Origin: Oscillospiraceae bacterium
GTDB taxonomy: Bacteria > Bacillota > Clostridia > Christensenellales > Aristaeellaceae
Assembly: GCA_031255415.1 (NCBI GenBank)
Contig: JAIRSO010000009.1
Coordinates: 1 to 48,163, forward strand
DNA: 48,163 nt
Direction: 5' to 3'
This document shows positions 35,318 through 43,761 of this stretch, in pieces. Position numbers and translations under genes: made by a program. Below the pieces are notes generated by a model. It saw only the letters and a program-made list of their open reading frames with translations, did not search any database and was not told the DNA's origin. How positions within the stretch are numbered: position 1 is the stretch's first letter; every line of letters begins with the position of its first letter.

Positions 35318-37069
35318 ATGGCAACGGTACCTTTTTTGATAACGACGCCGCCGGATCCATCCGACGCGTGGGAGCCTGGGATATACACGATCGCGCGCGG
35401 CGGTATCGACTGGTCCGCGCTTAATGAATCATACTCCACGGTCTCGACGATTACGCTAAGAGCCGCGCCCGGGGTTTCGATCAATCGGCTCAACGCGCCT
35501 TTGTTCAAGTATGTTGGCTCGGGATCGACGTTCTCGGGGCTGACCGTCGAGTATGCGGCGATAGAGATGGGAAGCGCCGGAGCGCCGATAGAAGGCTACG
35601 TACAAGCGCTGGGCGCGCTGGTGGCCAGAGGCGATAACATAACGCTGTCGAATTGCCGAGTGCTGGACGGATACGTCAAGTTCGTCTATGACGAAGCGTC
35701 CGACGGGATGACCATATGCGTCGGCGGGCTGGTCGGATACGCGTCCGGCATACGGGCTGACAGATGCGGCGGCGCGGGTAAGGTTTTCATAGAGCGCGCG
35801 GGCGGCTCGCGATCGGGATCGCCGCGCGGGGTGTGCCTCGCCGGGGTTATTGGCGGATGCGTCGGAGACGGCGCGATTACGAATAGTTGGAACGACGCGG
35901 AGGTATACTGCCGCGATCCCGCGCCCGAGTGCTGTGTCGGAGGGATAGCGGGGTATGGCGAGGCCGTTCGCATAATGGACTGCTGGAACAACGGCGCGGT
36001 CGCCGTCGAGGATGGAAACTGCGCGGATGGACAGACCTGCAATATTTACAGGGGCGGCATATATGGAAGCGTGTCCGGCGGCGACGTCTATTACTGCAGG
36101 GATTATACCGCGCTGGACGATCCCGATGGCGAGCCGGATATGCCGATAGCGTGCGTGCCTGGCAAGGTTCATCGGCATTTCGAGGATGGATCGCCGTGCG
36201 TCAATGAAAAGTACGCGGCGTATGATCATCCTGTATCGGAAAATCTGGCGGAGCCTATCGCGCTTGCCGCCGCCAGCGCGGCTGGGGGATTGTTGCCCGC
36301 CGTGGTTTCCGCTCCCGCCGCCTCCATGAGTCCGTCGCCCTCGCGCGCGGCGGCTTCGTCGTCGACGCTAACGAGAGCCTACACGGACTCGATGGTTGAG
36401 TCGATGCTCAATCTCATAACGTCGCTGGCGAATATGCAGCATACCGTCAATTGTATATCGGACATAGAAAGGCGCATAGTGGAGGACGCGCTGGACGGCG
36501 GCAACGGCGATCCAGTGGAGTTTGTCGAGATAAACGATAGCGTCAGCGATATCATGAGCCGCATCGGACGCATCAATAAACCGCTGGCGTGCTCATTGTG
36601 CTGCGTGACCAACGCGCTTCTGCCCGGATGCACCGCGCCGACTGTGCCAGCGCCGACTATACCCGCGAGGTCAGGATCAGGATCGGGTTCGTCCGCGCCG
36701 TCCGCGCCGTCGAAGCTGTACGGCGGATATATTCAAGTAGCGTCGGTCAGCGGCGTGGGTATCGCGGGGATGAGATACCATCTGCGCGGAGACGATATCG
36801 CCGCGACATTAACGACCGGCTCGCTGGGTATAATGGCGCTGGACGATCTGGAGCCGGGCGAATACTCGTTATCGTCTGCGGAGTACGCGCCGGGACCGCC
36901 CGTTTTCGGCATAGAGGGATTATGGGAGCATGACGCGAACTCGCCATATAAAGTGTACGTCAGCGACCAGGGGGTTTTCGCGATAACCGCGAGAAATGGC
37001 AAATCCGTCGCGGACATGACGATCCATCGGTTTATCGACAACGCGGAGGCTGTGACCGCGCAATTATAA
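35318..37069 (+). CDS. Cysteine-rich GLUG/beta-helix protein with prealbumin-like C-terminus
   Basis: A 583-residue protein with no signal peptide. Residues ~30-310 form repeated beta-helix/GLUG-like rungs (VGGLVGYASGIRADRCGGAG; CVGGIAGYGEAVRIMDCWNN; GGIYGSVSGGDVYYC). After an Ala/Ser/Pro linker comes a helical module (LNLITSLANMQHTVNCISDI, then VEINDSVSDIMSRIGRINKP and LACSLCC), a Pro/Ser linker, and a prealbumin-like end (GIAGMRYHLRGDDIAATLTT; LDDLEPGEYSLSS). About 19 cysteines. Start ATG 35318, seven bases after GGAGGA; ATG 35303 overlaps this site. Spore-surface role inferred. Confidence 0.75.
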   Translation: MATVPFLITTPPDPSDAWEPGIYTIARGGIDWSALNESYSTVSTITLRAAPGVSINRLNAPLFKYVGSGSTFSGLTVEYAAIEMGSAGAPIEGYVQALGALVARGDNITLSNCRVLDGYVKFVYDEASDGMTICVGGLVGYASGIRADRCGGAGKVFIERAGGSRSGSPRGVCLAGVIGGCVGDGAITNSWNDAEVYCRDPAPECCVGGIAGYGEAVRIMDCWNNGAVAVEDGNCADGQTCNIYRGGIYGSVSGGDVYYCRDYTALDDPDGEPDMPIACVPGKVHRHFEDGSPCVNEKYAAYDHPVSENLAEPIALAAASAAGGLLPAVVSAPAASMSPSPSRAAASSSTLTRAYTDSMVESMLNLITSLANMQHTVNCISDIERRIVEDALDGGNGDPVEFVEINDSVSDIMSRIGRINKPLACSLCCVTNALLPGCTAPTVPAPTIPARSGSGSGSSAPSAPSKLYGGYIQVASVSGVGIAGMRYHLRGDDIAATLTTGSLGIMALDDLEPGEYSLSSAEYAPGPPVFGIEGLWEHDANSPYKVYVSDQGVFAITARNGKSVADMTIHRFIDNAEAVTAQL

Positions 37070-37070
37070 G

Positions 37071-37101
37071 CGAACCCCGCCACTCAGCGCGGCGAGGTTC
37101 G
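37071..37101. terminator. Hairpin between convergent genes
   Basis: CGAACCCCGCC at 37071-37081 pairs with GGCGAGGTTCG at 37091-37101 (CGAACC with GGTTCG, CGCC with GGCG). It is followed on the plus side by AT-rich DNA, so termination in at least one direction is likely. Confidence 0.6.
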
Positions 37102-37158
37102 TCCTGCGTTAATGTTAATTAATTATCTCAATTATTACTTTTGAGTATTATCTTCCGT

Positions 37159-38175
37159 TCAGAACCTGTCCAGGGCGGCCATCATCCCCAGCAGCGTGTC
37201 CAGCGTATCCGGCGTAAGCGCGCCGGGCCATGATATCCTGATTATACCGTCGCGGTCGATAAAATAGGTGACGGGCAGCTGATCCGCCCTGAACGCGGAC
37301 GAAGCCTGCCCGTTAACGTCCAGCAGCGCGGAAAAGCCAAAACCATTCTCGCCAAAGTATGAATTGATCCAGTCGATGTGCCCGAGGAAAGCCTCTTGCG
37401 TCCACGCGGCGTTGTTGTTTTCCGCCGGCAGGGAGTTGACCGCCAGGACTGCGAAATCCGGATACCCGCGCTGAACCGATCGCAGAGCGGACAGCGACGA
37501 CAGGCATCCTTCTTTCCAGCTGATCCAGAATGTGATAATAACGTTACTGCCGCGATAGGAGCTTAACGAATGGAAATCGCCGCTCGTGGCCTGAAGCGTG
37601 AAGTCCGGCGCGGGATCGTTGAGCATGAACGGCAGAACGTCCGCGCGCGTGGAGTTGTTCGCTTGAATGGAGCCTTCGCTGAACGCGCCGACCGCGTAGC
37701 CGGTGGATTCGGGCACTATCATCAGCGGCGGATAATACTCCGTTATTTCCGGGTATGTGTACGATTCCGGCTGTCGGGTTTCTTCGGGCGGCGGGTATGT
37801 CTGCTGCCAGGCGTTCTCTCCGGCTGGAGGGTACGGCTCCGGCAGGATGGTTTCGCCATACTGCGGGTATTGATCTGGCAGGAGGTTCTGCCCGTCCTGC
37901 GTATATTGATCCGGCAGGAGGTTCTGCCCGTCCTGCGGGTATTGATCCGTCAAGCCGTTCTCCCCGTCCTGCGGGTATGAATCCGGCAAGACGTTCTCGC
38001 CAGACTCCGGGTTTGGGTCAGACCAGACCGGGGGCACAGTCTCCGCGAAAGATTCCGGCTCGACAATACCAGCCGGTTCCCGCCAATCCTCCGCGCGCGC
38101 AGCCGCAACGGGCGGCAAGAGCGTCGCGGCGGCGAGCGTATACATTATGAGACGCCGAAATATGGCGTTATTCAT
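37159..38175 (-). CDS. Exported thioredoxin-fold (TlpA-like) protein lacking the first active-site Cys
   Basis: A 338-residue protein: signal peptide (residues 1-28, ending VAAARA), a 7 x 12-residue repeat region (59-142), then a TlpA/redoxin domain (DPAPDFTLQATSGDFHSLSS; VLAVNSLPAENNN; LPVTYFIDRDGIIRISWPG). The active-site region is FWISWKEGCLSSL, where the family has FWATWCxxC: the nucleophilic Cys is Lys221 and only Cys224 remains. The cis-proline (LPVTYF) is kept. It is therefore not a normal thiol-disulfide oxidoreductase; a structural, binding or spore/envelope role is possible. Located 170 bp after an NlpC/P60 gene. Confidence 0.85.
   Translation of the reverse strand: MNNAIFRRLIMYTLAAATLLPPVAAARAEDWREPAGIVEPESFAETVPPVWSDPNPESGENVLPDSYPQDGENGLTDQYPQDGQNLLPDQYTQDGQNLLPDQYPQYGETILPEPYPPAGENAWQQTYPPPEETRQPESYTYPEITEYYPPLMIVPESTGYAVGAFSEGSIQANNSTRADVLPFMLNDPAPDFTLQATSGDFHSLSSYRGSNVIITFWISWKEGCLSSLSALRSVQRGYPDFAVLAVNSLPAENNNAAWTQEAFLGHIDWINSYFGENGFGFSALLDVNGQASSAFRADQLPVTYFIDRDGIIRISWPGALTPDTLDTLLGMMAALDRF
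37750..38001 (-). repeat. Seven 36-bp tandem repeats coding 12-residue units
   Basis: Seven units of consensus G-E/Q-N-x-L-P-D-x-Y-P-Q-D (for example GQNLLPDQYPQY) span residues 59-142 of the thioredoxin-like protein. The middle copies are nearly identical in DNA; the outer ones are diverged. Likely an extended Pro/Gln spacer between the membrane side and the folded domain. Confidence 0.9.
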
Positions 38176-38344
38176 TTGCTATCCCTCCACAAAATAGACG
38201 ATTGCTTTTGCGGAATCCATCCGACAAATTCTAACTTTCCTCCGCTCCTTTCGAATTATCCAAGGTTCGCGGCGCGCTCGAGCGCGCATTGGTCAATAGA
38301 GGACGCGGGCGGCTGTTCCGCGCGCGCGGCGCGACGCGTATATA

Positions 38345-39424
38345 TTACAGCAGCCGCCTGGCGTTTGTGAACGCGTTGCGGTAGTAACCGCTGGATAGAG
38401 AGCTTATCGTCACCTTTCCCGTACTGCCGGAGGCCGCGTGTATGAATTGCCCGTTTGCGATATATATCCCCACATGGTCGTATTGTAAACCATTGCCCGG
38501 CACCGTGTCAAAGAAAACGAGATCGCCCATTTGTAAATTTTCATAACCGACGTATGCGCCCATATTGCACTGGAGCCGCGTGGTGTGCGGCAGATCAAAA
38601 CCCAGCTGCTTGAATACGTACAGCGTCAGGCCGGAGCAATCGAACGTCGTAGGCCCGGCGGTCGCGTAGACATACTTCGCGCCTAGGAACTGCTTGGCGA
38701 TCGAGACCGCCCTCTCCGCGCGCGAGCCGTTCGGTTCGATGGGTTTGGGCGCTTTATCAGCCGTGACCGCGTTCATCGAACTCATCGCGGCTAGGGTGCG
38801 AGGGCCCACCTGCCCGTCCGCCGCAAGCCCCGACGCGATCTGGAACGCCATTACCGCGCTCTCCGTGCGGCTGCCGAACTCGCCGTCCGCGCTGCCCAGG
38901 TATCCCAGCGACACCAGCACGCGCTGTACGTCCAGCACCGCTTGCCCCGTCACGCCCTTCTTCAGCACGCCGTCGGAAGCGCCGCTAGACGGCGCGGCGG
39001 TTGAACTGGCGCGTGGCGTTACCGTGTCCGGGGTGTTCTCCTCGTTCTTGGCGGCCTTGGCCAGCGAGGGCGATCCGCTCAATAGAGTGGCTCCGTTCAG
39101 CGCGCCGTCCAGATTCTTGCCGAACAGCGTCTTTAGCGTGACCTTGCCCGCGACCCCGTCGCGCGCCAGCTTTACCGACTGCTGAAACTGCCTGACTGCT
39201 AGCTCCGTCTCCGCGCCGTAATATCCAGTTATGTGAGGATAAGTATAGAATCCTTTGCGCGCCAGCTCCATCTGTAGCGCCTCGACCGCGGAGCCTTCGT
39301 CGCCTGGACGCAGAACTGTTATAGCCGCCGCGCGCGCTCCCGGCTCCGCCGCCGCCATTACAACGGACAGAACCATAACCAATATTACCATAGCGAGTAT
39401 AACCAACCGTGATGGACGCTTCAT
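38345..39424 (-). CDS. NlpC/P60 endopeptidase with two peptidoglycan-binding domains
   Basis: A 359-residue exported protein: signal peptide (VILAMVILVMVLSVVMAAA), two PG_binding_1 modules (LRPGDEGSAVEALQMELARK; LKKGVTGQAVLDVQRVLVSL), and a C-terminal NlpC/P60 domain with catalytic Cys in TFDCSGLTLYVF, His in YDHVGIYIANG and a third polar residue in QFIHAASG. Such enzymes cut the D-Glu to diamino-acid bond of stem peptides. GGAGGGA precedes the ATG. It lies 29 bp after the SpoIID-like gene, so they share a transcript for wall remodelling. Confidence 0.93.
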   Translation of the reverse strand: MKRPSRLVILAMVILVMVLSVVMAAAEPGARAAAITVLRPGDEGSAVEALQMELARKGFYTYPHITGYYGAETELAVRQFQQSVKLARDGVAGKVTLKTLFGKNLDGALNGATLLSGSPSLAKAAKNEENTPDTVTPRASSTAAPSSGASDGVLKKGVTGQAVLDVQRVLVSLGYLGSADGEFGSRTESAVMAFQIASGLAADGQVGPRTLAAMSSMNAVTADKAPKPIEPNGSRAERAVSIAKQFLGAKYVYATAGPTTFDCSGLTLYVFKQLGFDLPHTTRLQCNMGAYVGYENLQMGDLVFFDTVPGNGLQYDHVGIYIANGQFIHAASGSTGKVTISSLSSGYYRNAFTNARRLL

Positions 39425-39453
39425 TCGCGAATCCCTCCTTCCGAAGCCGCGCG

Positions 39454-41580
39454 CTATACGAACGCCAGATAATCCGCCAGTATATACCCCGTCCTGCCGT
39501 TATACTTTACCTTGACCCACGCGCCTTCCGCGCCGAGTACCGTCACACGCGATCCGTGAGGCACGCGGTCGAGGATAGTCGCGGTTTTGCTGGCCTTCGC
39601 GCGCAGGTATACGTTGCCCTCGCCGCTGAGCGTGTTAACTATCGCCGACGTTGAGCCGGAGGCGTTCACGTCGCTCATGACCGATGATTGAGACGGCGCG
39701 GAGGCCGCCGGCACTGATACCGCGCCGCCTCCCATAATGATATACCTTGCCGCCGCGTAGCCATACTGGCCTTTATAGCGCACTTCCGCCCAGTTACCGT
39801 TTAGCGCGTAAACCTCCACCTGCGATCCATGCGGAGCCTTTATCACGGCGGGAGCCTTATCCGATGGGGATTGACGGACGTTCAGGTTTCCGGTTTTGGA
39901 CTCGAGCGCCACGACGCCCATGCCGACCATCTGCGATTGCGCGGATTGCGCGGACTGTGACGGCTGCGAGGACTCCGGCTGCAACGCGGCTTGCGCGGAG
40001 GCTTCGGCGGCTGACGTTTGCGATGGGTTAGGCAGAGACACGGCGCTGTCGGACGCGTATCTTACGTATTGCGTCATAATGTACCCTGTCGCTCCCGCGT
40101 AAACCGCCTTGAGCCATCCGGACGCGTCCGCGCTCTGAACCTGAATCGCGCTGCCGTTGGGTATCTTCGCGACGACCGCGGCGGTGGGTTTGGGCGACTT
40201 GCGCAGATTCAGCCTCGACGACGGATCGTTAAGAGAGACTATCGCCTCGACAGACGCGGACGAAGCGGAGGCCTGCGCACCGGCGCTCCCGGCTGGATCG
40301 GACGCGCTGCCCGCCGAGGCCGCCGCGACCATGCTCCCGCTTAATAGGCTTGCCGTATAGCTATGCCTGACCAGCGTCGCGCCGGGGAAGTAGAATCCCA
40401 TTATACTAAGGTAATCATAACCGGTGTTCGCCATTTGCTGCGCGCCGTACTGGCTTAACCCTACTCCATGCCCGTATCGCCTCGCTGTCAGCGCGAATCC
40501 CCCGGAGACGCTCTCCACTGTAAACAACTCGTTCTTCAGATTCGACAAACTGATTCCCAGCGCGCCAGCCGCTCCGCCGAACAAGTCCAGCGTCACCGAC
40601 GCCGATGATCCGTCGGCTTTGGTAACGCCAAGCCGAAGCTGGGTGTATAGTTTGCTGGGCGCGCTGAACTTCGGCGCGATGACCTCGACCGAGTTTACGC
40701 GCGATACGCTCCCCGCCTTGCCCGCGACGAGCGACTGGAACGCGGACGGATTGCGGGAGAAGTCCTGGTAGATAGTCGCCTTGCGCGCGGTGGAGTTCGG
40801 GTTGGCGAGATCGTAAGGATCGTCCTGTAGGCGATAGTACGGCAGAGCCGCGCCGCCCCACGCGTTTTTGTTGGACTCCGTCTGCCCGCCGTTTGAGGAT
40901 GAATAGTATACCGAGCAGTAAGCGTTATTGTACATCAGCGCCATACCGGCGGTCGATTGCACCGCCGCGCGGACGTTATCGCCGCTGGACGTGCCTTTGT
41001 AGACCTGATCGGCGGTGGTATCCTTCACGTCGTAATCGGCGCTTGACGATACGCGCTTCATCGCGTAAGTGCGCGCGGTGATGGCCTGCGCCTTGAGCGC
41101 CTCCAATGGGAAAGAGTTGCTCATCTCGTAACCCACCACGCCCAGCAGATAATCCTCTATGTACGCGCGGCATACCGCGTATGCCGACCCGCCGGAGTAG
41201 TAGAATCGAATGTCGCCGGGATACACGTTGCCAGGCGCGCTGGCCTGCGCGATCTTCACGCCCGCGCCGCCGGACGATCTGCCCATCCAGAACGACGCGC
41301 CCATATCGCGATTCATCCCGCCCACGCTCATCGTGAACGATCCGCCGGACGCGCGCACAGTGACGCTCGCGCCGCTGGGTATACTGATCCCGCCAGCCGT
41401 ATACGCCCCGGTCGTCGTGAGGTTATAAACGCCCGGCTTGCCCAGCGAGTCTAGGCGCACGCGCACCATCCCATTCTCCGACGCGGATCGGTTCACCAGC
41501 GGTATCGCGTCCGCCTTTACATCGATTGAAATGGATAGTATCATTAGTATACATAATACCAACGCGGACAGCCTACGCAC
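39454..41580 (-). CDS. SpoIID/LytB-domain protein with three SH3b domains, GTG start
   Basis: A 708-residue exported protein. Signal peptide (LVLCILMILSISIDVKADA), SpoIID domain (AYIEDYLLGVVGYEMSNSFP, then LEALKAQAITARTYAMK) that keeps the Glu of the YEM stretch matching the catalytic Glu of B. subtilis SpoIID, then Ala/Ser-rich linkers and three SH3b units (LNLRKSPKPTAAVVAKIPNG; LNVRQSPSDKAPAVIKAPHG; VYLRAKASKTATILDRVPHG). SpoIID is a lytic transglycosylase in engulfment; LytB enhances amidases. The GTG at 41580 follows AAGGGGG; the ATG far upstream is inside the promoter region. Confidence 0.92.
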   Translation of the reverse strand: MRRLSALVLCILMILSISIDVKADAIPLVNRSASENGMVRVRLDSLGKPGVYNLTTTGAYTAGGISIPSGASVTVRASGGSFTMSVGGMNRDMGASFWMGRSSGGAGVKIAQASAPGNVYPGDIRFYYSGGSAYAVCRAYIEDYLLGVVGYEMSNSFPLEALKAQAITARTYAMKRVSSSADYDVKDTTADQVYKGTSSGDNVRAAVQSTAGMALMYNNAYCSVYYSSSNGGQTESNKNAWGGAALPYYRLQDDPYDLANPNSTARKATIYQDFSRNPSAFQSLVAGKAGSVSRVNSVEVIAPKFSAPSKLYTQLRLGVTKADGSSASVTLDLFGGAAGALGISLSNLKNELFTVESVSGGFALTARRYGHGVGLSQYGAQQMANTGYDYLSIMGFYFPGATLVRHSYTASLLSGSMVAAASAGSASDPAGSAGAQASASSASVEAIVSLNDPSSRLNLRKSPKPTAAVVAKIPNGSAIQVQSADASGWLKAVYAGATGYIMTQYVRYASDSAVSLPNPSQTSAAEASAQAALQPESSQPSQSAQSAQSQMVGMGVVALESKTGNLNVRQSPSDKAPAVIKAPHGSQVEVYALNGNWAEVRYKGQYGYAAARYIIMGGGAVSVPAASAPSQSSVMSDVNASGSTSAIVNTLSGEGNVYLRAKASKTATILDRVPHGSRVTVLGAEGAWVKVKYNGRTGYILADYLAFV

Positions 41581-41613
41581 GCGCAGTCCCCCTTGTTGCA
41601 AGTTTATGTCGAA

Positions 41614-41642
41614 AGTATAACATACTATTAAGTTACTGTCAA
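41614..41642 (-). promoter_or_regulatory. Sigma-A type promoter of the SpoIID-like gene
   Basis: On the minus strand TTGACA (41637-41642), 17-base spacer, TATACT (41614-41619): -35 perfect and -10 five of six. The transcript starts about 30 bp before the GTG at 41580. This is a vegetative, not a sporulation, promoter form. Confidence 0.85.
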
Positions 41643-41677
41643 TTCTTATTTGCGATTTCGCGCGGCTGTTAACGTGG

Positions 41678-41706
41678 TTGACCTGCGTACCAGGTAATGG
41701 TATTAT
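41678..41706 (+). promoter_or_regulatory. Promoter of gpmA
   Basis: TTGACC (41678-41683), 17-base spacer, TATTAT (41701-41706); an overlapping TATAAT at 41704-41709 would have a 20-base spacer. It runs divergently from the SpoIID promoter 36 bp away. Confidence 0.6.
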
Positions 41707-41733
41707 AATGAACGAAAAGGGGGTACAACGCGA

Positions 41734-42501
41734 ATGGACAAGGTAAATGATGGAATAATGAAGCTGACGCTGGTTCGGCACGGCGAAAGCGACTGGAACA
41801 AAGAAAACCGCTTCACGGGCTGGACCGATGTGGAGCTGTCCGAAACCGGGATCGCCGAGGCCGTACAGGCTGGCGATCTGCTAGCCCAGTTGGGCTATGA
41901 CTTTGACGTGTGCTATACGTCGTACCTCAAGCGCGCGATCCGCACGCTCAACCATATTCTCGAGCGCATGGATCGCGAGTGGCTGCCCGTCGTCAAGTCG
42001 TGGAAGCTGAACGAGCGCCACTACGGCGCGCTGCAGGGACTGAACAAGTCCGAGACGGCGGCGAAGTTCGGCGAGGCGCAGGTGAAGATATGGCGGCGTT
42101 CGTTCGACATACAGCCGCCCTCGCTCGATCCGTCCGACGAGCGCAACCCCGCCCTGTCGGCGCAGTACCGCGCGGATAAGGATTCGGCTCTGCCGCTGAC
42201 CGAGAGCCTGAAGGATACCATCGCGCGGACGGTCCCCTATTACAACGAGGTGATAAAACCCGATATAGCGTCCGGCAAGCGCGTGATAATCGCGGCGCAC
42301 GGCAACTCCCTGCGCGCGCTGGTGAAGTATTTCGACGGTATATCGGACGCGGATATCGCCGAGGTCAACATCCCCACCGGGGTTCCGCTCGTATATGAGT
42401 TTTATAAGGACTTCACCGTGAAGGCGAAGTATTACCTGGGCGATCAAGAGGCCGTCGCGGCCAAGATGAGTTCGGTCGCCGCGCAGGGCAAGGCGAAGTA
42501 G
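41734..42501 (+). CDS. gpmA: 2,3-bisphosphoglycerate-dependent phosphoglycerate mutase
   Basis: GpmA interconverts 3- and 2-phosphoglycerate in glycolysis. The 255-residue product has the phosphohistidine loop [20 protein letters not shown] (His16), [27 protein letters not shown] and the second histidine in [18 protein letters not shown]. Length is normal. The ATG at 41734 follows AAAGGGGG by about 11 bases; an internal ATG at 41758 lacks a better site. Followed by the sugar-acid operon, whose pyruvate and triose products it helps process. Confidence 0.96.
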   Translation: MDKVNDGIMKLTLVRHGESDWNKENRFTGWTDVELSETGIAEAVQAGDLLAQLGYDFDVCYTSYLKRAIRTLNHILERMDREWLPVVKSWKLNERHYGALQGLNKSETAAKFGEAQVKIWRRSFDIQPPSLDPSDERNPALSAQYRADKDSALPLTESLKDTIARTVPYYNEVIKPDIASGKRVIIAAHGNSLRALVKYFDGISDADIAEVNIPTGVPLVYEFYKDFTVKAKYYLGDQEAVAAKMSSVAAQGKAK

Positions 42502-42556
42502 GCGCGGCTGTATATAATATGAAGGGTTCTAGACGGTTCGGAAAGAGGGTTGGAAC

Positions 42557-43750
42557 ATGGACACTGTGCGCATAGGCGTATTGGGCGCGGGCAACATGGG
42601 ATCGTCCCACATCCAAAGCCTGCTGGAGGGCAAGGTCCCCGGGCTGAAACTGACGGCGGTCGCCGACCGCAAGCCCGCGCGGCTGGAGTGGCTGGCCGAT
42701 ACGCTCAAGGAAATGGAATATAAGGATGAAGTGGCGACGTTCTCCGAGGCCGCCGACTTGATCCATAGCGCGGCTGCGGACGCGGTGATCATCGCGGTGC
42801 CGCATTACCAGCATCCGCCGCTGGCGATCATGGCTCTGAAGGCCGGACTGCACGTGATGTGCGAGAAGCCCGCCGGGGTTTACACCAAGGCCGTGCGCGA
42901 GATGAACGCGGTCGCGGAGTCGAGCGGCAAGGTGTTCGCGATCATGTTCAACCAGCGCACGAACTGCGTCTACCGCGCGATGCGCGATATCGTCCAGAGC
43001 GGAGAGATGGGCGCGATCCGCCGCTCAAACTGGCTTATTACGAACTGGTACCGCTCGCAGAGCTATTATGACAGCGGCGCGTGGCGCGCCACATGGGCTG
43101 GCGAGGGCGGCGGCGTGCTGCTCAACCAGTGCCCGCACAACCTGGACTTGTGGCAGTGGATATGCGGCATGCCGGTCAAGGTGCGCGCGTTCACGCATAA
43201 CGGCAAGTGGCACGATATCGAGGTCGAGGACGACGTGACCGCGTACGTCGAGTATGAGAACGGCGCGACGGGCGTGTTCATCACCTCGACGGGAGACACC
43301 CCCGGCACGAACCGATTCGAGGTGTTGATGGACGGCGGCAAACTCGTCTGCGACGGCGAGAAACTCATCCGTTACGATCTGGAAACGCCGGAGCCGGAGT
43401 TTACCAAGACGTATACCGGAGGCTTCGGCGAGCCGGAGTATACGCAAAGCGAGGTCGAAACCGACGGCGAGAACCCGCAGCACGTCGGCGTGCTGGCTAA
43501 GTTTGCAGACGCGATACTCAACGGCGGTTCGCTGGTCGCTCCCGGAACCGAGGGTATCCGCGGACTGACTCTGTCAAACGCGATGCACCTGTCCAGCTGG
43601 CTGGATAAGACCGTGGAACTGCCGCTGGACGAGGATCTGTTTCTGGAGGAACTGAAAAAGCGCCAGGCCGTGTCGCGCCATAAAGAGGACGCGGGCATAA
43701 CGCTTTCGACGGAAGGCTCTTACGGCTCGAAGGCCAAGGACAAGGAGTGA
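42557..43750 (+). CDS. Gfo/Idh/MocA-family NAD(P)-dependent sugar oxidoreductase
   Basis: A 397-residue protein. Rossmann N-terminus (IGVLGAGNMGSSHIQSL), then the family EKP motif in HVMCEKPAGVYTK, and a C-terminal alpha/beta domain with GGVLLNQCPHNLDLWQWI, holding the catalytic-type His/Asp region. The substrate is not predictable. It sits directly before uxuA and kdgK, where UxuB-type fructuronate reductase would normally be, so it may supply mannonate or process another sugar acid. GGAAAGAGGG precedes the ATG and a TATAAT (42513-42518) lies upstream without a good -35. Confidence 0.93.
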   Translation: MDTVRIGVLGAGNMGSSHIQSLLEGKVPGLKLTAVADRKPARLEWLADTLKEMEYKDEVATFSEAADLIHSAAADAVIIAVPHYQHPPLAIMALKAGLHVMCEKPAGVYTKAVREMNAVAESSGKVFAIMFNQRTNCVYRAMRDIVQSGEMGAIRRSNWLITNWYRSQSYYDSGAWRATWAGEGGGVLLNQCPHNLDLWQWICGMPVKVRAFTHNGKWHDIEVEDDVTAYVEYENGATGVFITSTGDTPGTNRFEVLMDGGKLVCDGEKLIRYDLETPEPEFTKTYTGGFGEPEYTQSEVETDGENPQHVGVLAKFADAILNGGSLVAPGTEGIRGLTLSNAMHLSSWLDKTVELPLDEDLFLEELKKRQAVSRHKEDAGITLSTEGSYGSKAKDKE

Positions 43751-43761
43751 GCGAGGGCTTT

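Noticed and set aside
38272-38287. 16-bp palindrome GCGCGCTCGAGCGCGC
   Set aside because: No T-tract or partner; a GC-rich palindrome of this kind in a GC-rich genome is weak evidence for a site.
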